The notes below the pieces were generated by a model. It was given only the letters and a program-made list of their open reading frames with translations, searched no databases and was not told the origin of the DNA. From assembly GCA_964020975.1 (NCBI GenBank), contig OZ026618.1, positions 37,567,402 through 37,631,401 of the forward strand: a stretch of 64,000 nt of DNA. The letters run 5' to 3'. Within the stretch, counting starts at the first letter, position 1, and every line of letters begins with the position of its first letter. This DNA comes from Hermodice carunculata. Taxonomy: Eukaryota > Annelida > Polychaeta > Eunicida > Amphinomidae. A program made the translations under genes and the position numbers. This document shows, piece after piece, positions 47,571-62,269 of the stretch.

Positions 47571-48204
47571 TTACCTTGGCTGGTGGCAGTGATTGTCTCA
47601 GACGTGTGCGTTTTATATAAAGCGAATGAAACAGCTCATGCAGTATGGTTTATTGTTAGAGCAAGTACACAAGCATTATTAGGTCTTTTCAATGTTTTAG
47701 CATGTATTTCGTTTAATAAATTTGCAGTTGGGAACTGTTTCGATTGATTATTATTGCCCTTCATGAACAGCATAAAAAAACGGATGCACTGGTTTTGAAT
47801 GACAGCAAGCCCAGTCAGTCAGTGTCCAAGGCTCGGGAGGCCTCCATTGATGACTTTTGATGAGCACAAGCACGAACCTCTGTATAAACGCTCCATGACG
47901 CAAGTGGGGATCCTGCATTTTTATTGTCTAAGATTTTATGTCAGAAGGTCAGTCGCAGTATCACTGACTGTGGTACACTTCCTTTCTGTTTGTTTTCATT
48001 TGATATCATTATGGTTACTTGCAGATTTAGACGCTGGATAATTTCCCTGAATACGAAAATAAAAGTCTAATTTAATTATTCCATCCAAAGTTGCTAGCAT
48101 GGTGAAAGAACCTTCACAGTTGTTGGTTTTATGACTCAAGGAACCCCTGCTTGCTTTTTTTTTTTTTTTTGTGTTCTGTTTTTTCAAAGTCTGGATTGAT
48201 TTTC
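47571..48204. other. No gene recognised
   Basis: Open frames without motifs; a T18-type run ends near 48171. Confidence 0.45.
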
Positions 48205-49180
48205 AATCTCATGGTCATCTGTCGCCGTCCGCCTGCCCATCCGTAGTTGGTCAACAATTAACATCTTCGGCTTCCCAAAAAATAGTTGCCAGCTTTTCTT
48301 CAAACGCAGTGGGGATGAACCATGGGTGGGTCTCTGCCAAGTTTGTTCAAATGGTCACTTTTTTTTTCAGTTAAAGAACTGTTTATTTTTCGGCAAAATC
48401 TTTCACAAACCTACAAAAACGGCCTATCAAATTGGTTCGAAATTGCATATGGACACTTAGGACTTAGTTCGTTCACCAGGTTGTGCTTCATTTTTTCAAA
48501 AATTTTATTCCGCTTTCGCTTTTATTTATTTTTTTTTTTTTTTTTTTTTACTTCTGCAACACCGTAAGTCAGATTGTTCTGGGACTTGGTGGAAATGTAC
48601 CTTGTAAGATGGTTAAACAAAACTGTTCACTAGATGGTGATACTCTGGATCCCTGACATTTAAGGATTTTTTTTTCTATTCAGGTACTTTTACGATGATG
48701 CATATATTCCTCTTGATTAATATATAAGTCAATAGGCATTGCAATAGTAATTCATATTATTTACTACTTTCCCAAACACCATGCGCCAGATTCACTTCAA
48801 ACTTGGGTGGGATATACTTTAGGTAGGTCTCTGCTACGTTTCTTTTTTCAAGTAGCAATGCCCCCACAGAATATCAGATTTCAATGACTTATTTTCAGTT
48901 TTCAGTAAAATCTTTAAAAAAGACCTTCTCCCCAGCTGCCTGGCCAATTGCTTTGAAATTGCAAAGGAACATTTCTTGGGATCTGTGGACCTTAATTTGT
49001 TCAACTTTTAGGGCTGTAAAAGTGAAAATTCTTTAAGAATTTTTGTGCATCTTTGCTTTTCTTCTATTCTCCCCAACTGCATGTTGCATCATCTTGAAAC
49101 TTCTTTAGAGTGTAGCTGGATCTGATCTCCACCAAATATTCTCACTGGATGGTGGTGCTGTCTTTTCTAAATGTTAACAA
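48205..49180 (-). repeat. Repeat family R-40k, inverted copies
   Basis: It starts with TCGCCGTCCGCCTGCCCATCC and GGTCAACAATTAACATCTTC, the reverse complement of the R-40k end at 41010-41050. Segments such as AATTGGTTCGAAATTGCATA (about 48430) and GCCAATTGCTTTGAAATTGC (about 48943) repeat within it, so at least two diverged units are present. T-rich runs interrupt it. Confidence 0.65.
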
Positions 49181-52199
<3,019 letters not shown>

Positions 52200-53197
52200 T
52201 GTTACTGACCATAAGGTGTGCTGTATTTCATTCTCAGACGGATCTTTTCTGGACGTACCTTACTTTTATTTCCCGGAAACAGGGGTTCAATGAAATATAA
52301 AATAGTATCCCTACCATGTGGACAAATTGAAAGTGAAGAACATATATTTATATCTTGCAAAACATTCTCAAGACAACGTGATGACCTATTTCAACAACTT
52401 ACTAAAATATTCCCCTTGTTTTCGCACCTTTTGGACACAGAAAAAAATATTTATCATGAAAGTAACCGATAATGATTTGATATATTACACTGCAAAAATA
52501 TTTGGTTCCATAATTGCCACCAGAGGGCAGTTCTGATAGTTTTTTTTTTTTTTTTTTTTTTGCTTTTAACTTAGTTTGTATGGCCATTAACACACATAGG
52601 TGCTTGATGCTCGTAAATGTAGGGCACCTTTGTACATTATTTGTACTTTATTTGTGTGTATGTGCATGTGTGTTTGTATTGACATAATGTCACATCGTAT
52701 TATTTGTGATACAGTTAATGAAGTTTATTTCATTATTTCATTTCATGACTAGGTGCGCCTCGGGTCGCAAGAGGGGGGCAACGGCAGCGGTCAGACCTCT
52801 GTGCAAATCAACATGACATTATTTATTCATATTTTTATTGACATATCTTGGATGTTTTACTGAGCTTTATTGTGTCATTTTATCTATATGTCCTATGGTA
52901 ACCTTTCTGGGTGGCGCGGCTGCTCCATGAGTAATGGGCTGACTTGATGCCGGCGCGTGACCCGATGGGTGGCGAGGCGCGGCCTGGCCCGGTCGGCATC
53001 TCCTACATCAGGGGAGCTGAAGGCAACGAGGTTTTTAAGTATTTAAATCTGGTGTAGTTTGTAATTATGTTTTTGTTGGTCTGTATGTCTTAATTTCCTG
53101 TATTACATTTACATACTGAGTCATTGTGATATGTCATATATTATTTCGATGTACCATTTATTTGTATTTTACATTCTCCGTTCGCAAAGGTTAAAAA
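52200..53197 (+). mobile_element. LINE F: C-terminal coding end and 3' UTR
   Basis: The block CGQIESEEHIFISCKTFSRQ (about 52316-52376) is the zinc-knuckle-like C-terminal motif of LINE ORF2. It is followed by DDLFQQLTKIFPLF and, after a frameshift, TDNDLIYYTAKIFGSIIATR before the stop near 52535. A T21 run interrupts the start of the 3' UTR. The UTR has a GC-rich patch (52890-53010) and ends CGTTCGCAAAGGTT-AAAAAACT directly before an (ATT)n tail. It is strongly 5'-truncated. Confidence 0.75.
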
Positions 53198-53199
53198 AC

Positions 53200-53295
<96 letters not shown>

Positions 53296-53312
53296 CATCA
53301 TCATCATCATCA

Positions 53313-53367
<55 letters not shown>

Positions 53368-53377
53368 CATTATTATA
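53198..53377. repeat. (ATT)n array, probably the tail of LINE F
   Basis: About 180 bp of ATT with ATC-rich parts. It begins exactly where the LINE F 3' UTR ends. Confidence 0.96.
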
Positions 53378-54274
53378 CAGTTCCATCTCCGTTGTTGTCT
53401 AAGCTACGTTCTGACATCTCTAATCACACTTCCAAGTTTACAGGCTTGTAACCTGCACAAATGCGTCAATATCAACCCCATTAATACATAAACCCCATTA
53501 ATACATTTATTGGTGTTGGACTTAATCTATATACGCTATAAATTTGGAATGTTTAGGCCAATAATTTTGGGGGATTGACTTTTACCATGTTTTAGACATT
53601 TTGATTCGCAATTTTCGTCAAAATATAAGTGGCGCCACTTGTAGCATATGCACCTGACTTTGGTCCCCAACTACCCGACTGAATTTTATGAAAGTCCATT
53701 ACAAATTGCGGATTCTGGATCGTTCACGAATTTTTACATTTTGATCTATAAATTAAATAATACTATAAAAAATTCCCTTTAGGCAGTTTTTCTGCATAAT
53801 GCAATTCAAAAGGGGTTCCCGCTACACACAGAGAATCCAAGTCTTGTGTCCTATAAGTTCCAATATCGTTTTACTGTATTATTTATAGATCTTCAACGTT
53901 TGGTTACGGAATTGCACACAGGCAGTGAAAACAAACGTTTCACCCAATGTTCGGATGTGAGGCATAATGACTAATTTGTGTCATGGTACACCTTAAGGAA
54001 TGGTGACAAAGATATTATAGATACAACGGAACCCATATTATTATCATCATCATCATCATCATCACCATCATAACGCATAATTTCTGTTGTCTTACGACGG
54101 AAAAATATATTCATTTTCAAGTTGATACTTGCTATCTTAGGAAACACTGGCACACTAAAAACTTAAAAAAAAGAAAAAAGAAAATGCAGCACAGTCTAAA
54201 ACAATGGGAATGGTAGTGAAAGCATGGAATTTCTGTTCACTGGGGATCAGTGGAGTAATCAAATTGCGATAGTA
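53378..54274. other. No gene recognised
   Basis: A short (ATC)n lies at 54039-54070. Two 17-bp copies of ACCCCATTAATACAT(A/T) lie at 53477-53510. Nothing else. Confidence 0.45.
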
Positions 54275-54770
54275 TCATTTAATATTATAATCTGATGGCT
54301 TAAGTAACCTGTATTTCTTTGGTATATCATGTGCAATTTTGCGTGGCACTGAAATAATTGTTTTCGGTGGGATCAAAGTTAAAGGCAATTTTCCTTTGCT
54401 AACAGCTTCTATTTCATTATGCAATGCATGTAGATCCCATTGACTTTGATCCAATACATTGTATACTAAATGAAACATATGATGTGGCTGAGTCTGCAAA
54501 GAGTTAAACAATATGGGTGGTGCCGTCCACAGAATTGGTATGCCAACAGTTAGCACAATTTGTTGTATTTCAATGGTCACATTCACCAAGTTTTGGATAG
54601 CCTATTTTCACAGACCACAATATTAGTTTTATTCAACAGGGTTATACGCTGGTCTGAACCATGTACAATGCCAGTTTCAGTATATTGTAGCTGCTTAATA
54701 GCCTGTTTAATGGGGCGTAAATCAGAACTTGTACTCAAACCAAACAAAAAAAAGTATCATCAATACACCT
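54275..54770 (-). pseudogene. Possible envelope/fusion-glycoprotein-like fossil
   Basis: A minus-strand remnant resembles the middle ectodomain of F-like or env-type glycoproteins carried by some LTR retroelements and Polinton-like elements. The clearest part is a helical stretch followed by the SKGKLPLTLIPP pattern. It is broken by a small number of disruptions and no neighbouring gag, pol, integrase or terminal repeats were recognised, so the parent element cannot be named. It is clearly a fossil and old enough to have lost its flanks. The assignment rests on pattern memory and is uncertain. Confidence 0.3.
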
Positions 54771-54780
54771 AACGGAAGGG

Positions 54781-54881
54781 ATAATTCCCGTACGATTTCA
54801 TGACAAGAAAACATGCCGTATGGCGAGTGATGCAGAACATGACGGGTCGCACAAGCGCAACAACGTCCTTGCATAGACGAC
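54781..54881 (+). repeat. Inverted repeat, left arm (97% identical to 56011-56111)
   Basis: 101 bp beginning ATAATTCCCGTACGATTTCA and ending TTGCATAGACGAC. Its reverse complement at 56011-56111 differs at only three positions. The arms enclose 1.13 kb. Confidence 0.95.
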
Positions 54882-55139
54882 CCTATCGTAAAGCATAAAT
54901 TCTTCGACAGCCCCAATTTATGCGCCGTACGATGAACGGTGTACGCATCTACGTGGAGCACATGAATAATTATATTAAAATGTGCCGTGTGATAGGGGGA
55001 CAACATGTTCATAGACATTGCAGGGCGGATGTTGCAAGGATCGTTGAGTTGTGCGCTGGACTTGCGCAGCGGAGGCTCGATATGTTTCACAAAAGTTAAT
55101 CTTTTAATGGTATAGTTAGACATTATTTATTTAAAGGCA

Positions 55140-55240
55140 GTTTTTTTTAATTTGTTTTTTTTTTTTTTGTTTTTTTGTTTTTTTTTTTTTTTGTTTTTTT
55201 TGTTTTTTGTTTTTTGTTTGTTTTTTTTTTTTTTTGCTGA
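55140..55240. repeat. T-rich tract with G interruptions
   Basis: About 100 bp of T runs broken by single G residues (TTTTTTG-type units), between the arms of the inverted repeat. Confidence 0.95.
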
Positions 55241-55680
55241 ATACAATTTTGCATAAACATTCGACGACGTACTGTCGTCAGTGTTGAAAAATGTGGATGT
55301 CGCATTACCGATTTATCGCACCGATATAAGTGTCATCTCGAGTACCTTGTTTTAAGTTCGTTGATTTCATTAGACAATAAAGGGAAATGGTATCCTTTTT
55401 TGACATGTATACTTTACGATTTTTTTTTCGTGACAAACGAAGTGTATACCTGCACCGGTAATACAAAAATCCTAATCATGCAGTTATGTTGATTTATTTT
55501 CATAGAACATCTGATCATGTCAGATCACACATTTGATATGACTTTTTTTCTACTGCTATCTACCTTTGGACAAGGATTTACATACTATAATGTCAGAAAA
55601 TAAAAAGTAAACACTGGGATTTGCTTAACATGGTATTCTTGATTACTTTTTATTTCTGACAGTATATGTAACTCCCCGCT

Positions 55681-55879
55681 TTCAATAACTGACCACGTAC
55701 ACTGTTGCCATAAAAGACTTCACGGATCATGTACAGCGGCGACTTTCGAAGTCGGGTAACCAAACTGACATCAGTCGTCGACTGGTTGTGGCGGCGGGAC
55801 CTCGGTAGTCGACGCGGTTGACGCTGTACATGATCCATGAAGACTTTTATGACTACGGTGCAGGTGGTCAGTTGTTCAA
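55681..55879. repeat. Inner inverted repeat (58-bp arms)
   Basis: The arms 55681-55738 and 55822-55879 match as reverse complements at 49 of 58 positions, best next to the loop (GGATCATGTACAGCG against CGCTGTACATGATCC). The 83-base loop is GC-rich. It lies inside the larger inverted repeat, so the two are nested. Confidence 0.88.
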
Positions 55880-56010
55880 AATCTGTCAAGATTGCCGGCC
55901 TGTGTCTGTGGCTATGTTTTAGGAAAACCCTATTATCTTCATGGACATTTCATTTTCATAGGTCCGGGATTTTGGCTAGCTTAATATCTGTCTCCCATAC
56001 CCTATTGAAA

Positions 56011-56111
56011 GTCGTCTATGCAAGGACGTCGTTGCGCTTGTGCGACCCGTCATGTTCTGCATCACTAGCTATACGGCATGTTTTCTTGTCATGAAATCGT
56101 ACGGGAATTAT
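56011..56111 (-). repeat. Inverted repeat, right arm
   Basis: Partner of 54781-54881 (98 of 101 positions identical). Confidence 0.95.
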
Positions 56112-57299
56112 CACTTCATATGAAATAAATAGATAGTGTCCTATATACCATTTATACGCAAATACATCCATAACCTGACCCATTTGATATCGATGTATTT
56201 TCATGGTACATGTATATGCTGACAGTACAATTAACAAATTTTCTCTTCATTTGTATAAAAGTTCTACCTATATTGATCGATCGACTGACTTGTCGAGATT
56301 TTGTAAGATCTCTAATAGGACATAATTATATGTAACTGCAATACTGCGCACTTCTTGTGTTGCCGGGGCAACAGACTGATGCTTCCACCATGATCAGGGC
56401 AGATTTGTATTATATACTACAGAAACATCCATAAATAACACATTTTAAACCGAAAAAGAGAGTCCATTTCTAATAAAGTTAGGCATCCTTTATGTTTCAA
56501 ATATATGTTAAAACATTTTCTTAAGATTATTCTGTGTTTGTGTTGTTCATTTTATCGGGAAAGTACTTTTGACCATGCTAAATGCATACATATGCCATGA
56601 TGCAGGTGGCTCTCTCTTTTGCTCGATAGGTGTTAGAGTAGGACCACATTTAAATATGAATACATCCTATTGTACTTGATATCTGGATAAGAAATACTAT
56701 ATTTTAACTGCATTCTCTTGACTAAATACTAATGACTTTCATTCCCCTCTGAATTGCCCTACAATTTTGCTGTTAATATCCAAAAGTCATTTGGAAGTTT
56801 GGCTACAATAATTTTACAGATTTTAGACTTGCCTATATTGCTACATAATTTATGCAAATTGGCATCATTCTGTTTTAATATTTTCTTTCAGACACTTTAG
56901 GCTTACATGTTTTCTGCCAGGCTAACGCCCCCCCCCCCCGCCCCCCCCCCCCCCGCCCCAGGGCTGTCGGTAGAAAGCAGCGGCCGACAACAGTTAAAAA
57001 TTTACCAATATGTATTTAAAATTGTGTCAAGAAAAAAATTATGTTTGATAACATGCTTTTGCATAAATGATGCCCATAGCCCCAGCGGGTTTAACCTGAC
57101 AGAAAACAAGTAAGCCTAAATGGTCCGAAAAGTGAACATTAAAATAGAATGATGCTAAAAGATATAATTAAGTAGCAAAACGGTCAAGTCTAAAATCTCT
57201 AAAATTATTGAAGCCAAACTTTCTAACAATATTTGGATATTTACAGAAAAATTTGTCAAAATATTTTATCGAAAGTCCCTCTATGAATCCACTTGACTT
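56112..57299. other. No gene recognised; C-rich tract
   Basis: A tract of C runs with single G breaks lies at 56926-56958. Otherwise AT-rich with no recognised feature. Confidence 0.45.
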
Positions 57300-58700
57300 A
57301 CGTTTGTTGCAATTAAATTAGTTTCTAGTTGAAAAGTTCTGAAATTTGAACAAATACGACCAAATTTCAAAAAAGTATTATCTCCAAAAGCCTCCGGAAC
57401 ATAACTGTAAGAGTAAGGATAGTTAACGCCCTCAAAGTTAAACCATCAATTTTGTGATAGACTTTAATTCAAACCCTGTCATCAGTGACCCGAATATCCG
57501 AGTCCAGAAACACAGCTCTGAGACAATCTGAATTGTTCCCTTTCAAAGGGATATCATTTGGCTAAATTTCTTTCGAAATGTCACTGAAATTTTGTTCATT
57601 CATACAAGCAATGTCATTAATTTACGTTGCGTTGTTTGATAATTTTGTAGGCATCCGAGAGTCTTTTTCTTTTTTCATCAATGTATCCATGTACTTAAAT
57701 TCAAGCCAGGTTAAATATGAATCAGCAAGTATAACGGGGAGCAGTTGCTAGCTATTGGAATGCTTTTGGTAAAAAAAAACAATGGTCCAAATTCAATAAA
57801 AGTATTCTCCAAAAGAAATTTTATCGCATCTGTCACGGATTCAACAGTAAAAGATGTAATGTTACTTTCTGAACATTTATTAGGTGACCAATATGCTTTC
57901 TTTGAATATGAATTAATATTTATATATGGTTTACCATTATGCTTTAACACTTTGGTGGTTAATTCTGAAATAGAACTTTTGATGGGTAGATTCGTGTATA
58001 GTGTAGAAAAATCAAAACATTTGTTATTTTATTGCTTTCAAATTGTTGATTTTAGATACGAACTCGGGAAGGTTGTTAATACTCCTAACGCAATTTATTT
58101 CACAGTTTCTAGAAAATACAGTACAGTTTTTACGAAAACTCTCTGTCACTTTCTTCGATAGTTGTTTTGTTGTACATTTTGAAGCATCAGCTATATGAAT
58201 CGTGAATTAAAAGGGTTTTTATATAATTTGGGTATTCAGAACAAAAGTGGAATAGAGGAGACCCCTTCACAAATTTTGCTATTGTATCTATCAAATAACC
58301 AATGGACTGCTTGTGTAATTTATATAAATCATGTCGTCTTATGTCTGAAATATTGTTTATGCCAAGTTCATTTTTAAAAAACATCCAGATAATATGTTTT
58401 TGCACATGATCCCAAAATTGTTACCTCCCTTATCACTGTTAGTGATGAAAAATCTTTCTGGTAGTTCTTTTACTGCTTTTGAAACTTTCAGCTGCTTTAA
58501 ATGTAGCGTACTGAAATTCCTAACGTGGGGTTTGTAGCGATAAATTCTATTTCTAAAGACTATTTTCGGAACTTGTGTACCTTTTTTCATCATTTCTTTG
58601 AATACTGAATTTTGTATTATATCTAAATCACCCGTAAATACCTGCCATATATTCATGGCAAACATTGTGATAGTTTTTAACTCACATTATGTTAATAAAT
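57300..58700 (-). mobile_element. Penelope-like RT element, decayed
   Basis: On the minus strand, from right to left: WQVFTGDLDIIQNSVFKEMM near 58590-58645 (N-terminal domain start); LPERFFITNSDKGGNNFGIM near 58410-58470; KLHKQSIGYLIDTIAKFVKG near 58250-58320 (the PKLHK-type block); VLKHNGKPYININ and SKKAYWSPNKC near 57870-57950; FIEFGPLFFFTKSIPIASNCSP-type block near 57740-57800, equivalent to RT motif B (F-GIPMGxNCxP); and FLDSDIRVTDDRV near 57480-57510 (the FLDL block). The catalytic YIDD segment was not clearly seen between them. Many frameshifts. The family matches a common marine-invertebrate RT type that I place near Penelope-like elements; the placement is inferred. Confidence 0.72.
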
Positions 58701-58958
58701 TCACGGCGATATAGTCTTGCTGCCTGCATTATATACAGCAATTGCACGCATTAGGTAAAGCATCTCCGCTGTTCAGCCTTGTTGTGGTGCGCGTGTGATA
58801 ATCTTTTCAGCCTACCGCAAGCCAACAGATGGCGTGATTGTTACAAGTAGTTTCGCTTTCGTTTTTGATGAGAGAGGGGAATTTCTGAAAAATGTAATTC
58901 CTTTACATGCTTGCCAACATCCGATTTGTTTACACTTGACAACAGGTCTCCCTAAGAC

Positions 58959-59237
58959 ATGATGGAAGCCATGATGTTTCTTATCGTCGCATGTTCATTG
59001 GTGCTGGGTATTCGTGCGGGCTCAGCTTCTGGACCGTCAGAAGCGTACACTCATAATGTCACCCTGGTCAAGCCAGACGTGTTTGCTGTTCACTGGAAGT
59101 TTAATTCTACGCATATCAGCTTTGAAGTTCACGCCAAAACCACCGGCTATGTTGGCTTTGGCATATCGCCGAATGGCAAAATGGCAGGATCGGACATGAT
59201 CATTGGCTGGGTCAAAGACGGAATGACGCATTTTAAG
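58959..59237 (+). CDS. moxd1: MOXD1-like gene B, exon 1
   Basis: It encodes 93 residues from the ATG at 58959: signal peptide MMEAMMFLIVACSLVLGIRA, then SEAYTHNVTLVKPDVFAVHW and the DOMON core FEVHAKTTGYVGFGISPNGK, ending VKDGMTHFK with a GTGTTG donor in phase 0. The last 39 residues match gene A exon 1 at 36 positions. The protein would be a secreted or lumenal copper monooxygenase like gene A. An exon 2 equivalent (DRHATG-like) was not found in the remaining 4.7 kb, so either intron 1 is long and the gene continues off the window or the copy is a fragment. The second ATG at 58962 or the ATGs at 58971/58974 are alternative starts; all keep the signal peptide core. Confidence 0.88.
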
Positions 59238-59559
59238 GTGTTGTGTGCCGCTACTTTCCGTCATGTGTTCAGGTTGCCTGTGTGCCTGTCTGTTACTGCG
59301 TGTGATTCTTTGGTTTCGGTGTCATTAATATTATTTCGGTTCTGAATTTGGATAACTTTGTTTTTACATTTGGGAAATACTACCCCACACCCAACTTCAC
59401 CAAGGCCGCGGGGTGAGGACTATTTTTATTCGGGGCAGTATGTATGTACATTTTTTGAATAACCTGTATCATTGATGTGGCTTACCTCCCGAGTCCAAAA
59501 GTATCTTCAGTAGGTTATGTGCACTACGGAACGGCGTTTCTTGTTTTATTTATTATTCA
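59238..59559. other. Start of presumed gene B intron 1
   Basis: The exon frame continues open to 59345, but the similarity to gene A stops at the donor, so this is read as intron. No other feature. Confidence 0.5.
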
Positions 59560-60625
59560 GCCTAGACATATGATAAAATATCAAATCTTTGCACATACGT
59601 TCAAATACTTGCACATATAACCAAATAGACTGATCATTATCATTAAAAATTACATCATATATATTGAATTCGATTTGCTCATTTGACCAGATGTATTTAA
59701 TGTGTGGTCGAATGCCCGTAAACATACGATCAAGTTCTTTTGGTCACTTGATAAAATCGATTTAAAGACATATCAAATTATCCTCTAATTTATATTTTTA
59801 TTCTTAAGATAGAATAATTATTCAAGCAAATATTTTTTTGAATGTTTAGATATTTGTTTATATCCGCAAATACTTGAGCACGTTATCAAATATTTGATAA
59901 TATCGAAAAAGTGATTTAATCAAATGATCAAATATGAACTAATTTAGACATATGATTAAATATGTTTGAACAAATCATTAAATATCTTTGGACATATACT
60001 CAAATGGTTTCGATCATAATTTCAAATATGACGCACCAGTAATAAACTTCCTACTGCCCTGTGTTCGACTTATTGCAAGTTGCGGGATGCATCGCAGTTT
60101 GATAGATTTATCGGCGACTAACCGAACACTCTGCTTGGTCTCCATCAGTTTGAAAGACGACCGACTATCAATCGATAAGTTTAGAAATATAGGCCACGCA
60201 ATCATCAATTTAAATCGAATACCGTTTCTGTACAAGCACTTATTGCACGGGTGAGTTCTTGCCTCGGTGTCTTGATGATTCCAGTTTCCCAGGAAGTCAT
60301 CATGCGTGAAAATAGCTTATGGTTTGAAATATGTTAACCTTATGGTAATAGAAGTGAGTCTGCTGCATGTGACCATAACGTTAAATAATTGTGATCGTAT
60401 ATTTAAATCATTTTTGCATGACTAAGTTGGCTTGAAATGTTTAATATTTCTAATATTGTTCATATGAAAAAGGTATTTGATCATGTGTTTAAATGTTTAT
60501 TGATATGTTTAAATAATTGTTCACATATTCAAATATCGGATGATGTCGTCAAATATTTGAACATATGATCAAACATTTAAATATATGAGGAAATGTTTAG
60601 AAATGGTTAAATATTTCAAAATACC
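59560..60625. repeat. Cryptic AT-rich minisatellite (CAAATATTTG / ACATATG words)
   Basis: Degenerate words such as GAACATATGATCAAATATTT recur roughly every 20 bp at 59560-60010 and again, partly in inverted form, at 60390-60625. The stretch 60015-60300 between them is less repetitive. Both words are near-palindromes, so the strand is ambiguous. Confidence 0.6.
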
Positions 60626-61526
60626 AAATCATTTTGATACATAATTTCAGTTTACACTACCATCATTCCAGAACATGTAAATTGTATCTGTCTTGGAATA
60701 CATAATGTATTCATGGCATTTTGCTGTTCATTTCTACATCAATAAATCAACACTTACCCGTTTAAAGTCGATTAGTATAATCTGAATTCCGTGCAGATTC
60801 TGTAGCTTTAAAGAGATTTGCTTGCTGCTAGGCCTAAATTTAAGACATTTTATTGACTGCAATTTGATGCTAATCAATTTTCAAAATGGTATTTCAGCAC
60901 TGCTACTGTTAGTTTCTGTTTCTGCGCTTAAGTTTTGAATCAATGCGACACAATTGTAAAGAAATGCAATCATTTTTTTACCACAGAGAATAGATATTTT
61001 TGCTAAAGTCACAATGTGTAAGTTTGCAAGCTTGGAATCAAAGTGATTGTGGAGAGTATCATCGCTATAAATGTTTTATGGAGGGTCTTGAAAATTTAAC
61101 AATAATTAAATTATATCTGATTTATATACATTGAAAATGTAAGATGTTAAAAAATCCATGCATTTGATGCACATATACAATAGTTAGTGTATACTTGGCC
61201 ACTAATATATTTTATTAACTTTTGAGTGCCAGTGGAGACTGCACGCACACGTATGATAGGCACTGAACAATATTCAGAACAGTTGATAAATATAAGCAAG
61301 ATAATTGCCAAGAGTTTCAGGGACATAAAACAGTTAAAGTCCAGACATATGATATCTTATGAGACTATCTCCAAAAGGAGTCTAGCTTCAGAATTTTCAA
61401 TTATAATTCAACATACTTATTTCAGGATCGTGTGTTCTTTCCGCAAAATGGGCAATTATAGGTGCAAACATTTTAGTAGATCTCTGATATGGCTGTACAT
61501 TAAGTTTTGAGCTCTTGTCAAAATTT

Positions 61527-61530
<4 letters not shown>
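60626..61530. other. No gene recognised (presumed gene B intron)
   Basis: A plus-strand frame at 61226-61510 has no recognised motif. Confidence 0.45.

Positions 61531-61567
<37 letters not shown>
61531..61567. repeat. (AC)n microsatellite
   Basis: About 18 AC units. Confidence 0.97.
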
Positions 61568-61570
<3 letters not shown>

Positions 61571-61967
61571 TACGAGTTCTTTTTTGCGTGTGTAAATAGT
61601 GAATATCTGTGTCATTTCTATCACCCACCCACCCCATCCCCACAACATATCTCTTGTTTGGGACACAAACATGGTTAACGTTGGGTTGTATTAACATTGC
61701 ATGGATTTATCTTGACAAGGGGGTCGCCCTTGTTTACAATTTACACTACTTGTCGCTGGTAAACACACCAGCGTTTAATATTGAGCCCTGCTAAAGTAAA
61801 GTGTATGCATTTATACAATATTAGCAGTTGTTCATTTTTAACCATATATTTCATGTTAAGAGAATAATTTCTAAAGAACTTATGCATTCTTATCAAAACG
61901 TAAACATAAAGTGTCTGTAAACATAACCGTCTGCCCCATTCCTAACCCATCAATGAACAGGCCCTTC

Positions 61968-61970
<3 letters not shown>
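61568..61970. other. No gene recognised
   Basis: No feature seen. Confidence 0.45.
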
Positions 61971-62046
<76 letters not shown>

Positions 62047-62047
62047 T
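61967..62047. repeat. (CTTT)n microsatellite
   Basis: About 20 CTTT units, nearly pure. Confidence 0.98.
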
Positions 62048-62269
62048 TCAAACAGAGTACAGTAGTATCAGTGCAGTAGTGACATTTTATAGCATTATGA
62101 TAGGGTATATATCTGAGAAGGACAGTGTGTCTTAAATAGCATCCAGGAATACGGTACTAAATTTATATTACAGTCTGCTCCTCAGTAAGATTCTGAGTAC
62201 GCAACAGATATTGATAATTAAACTCAGAATTACATATGAATATTCAAACGCTATCAACTCTAGATTGTT

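Noticed and set aside
52745-52800. tRNA-like GGTGCGCCTCGGGTCGCAAG segment
   Set aside because: No cloverleaf could be drawn, no B-box GGTTCRANNCC; it lies in the LINE F 3' UTR.
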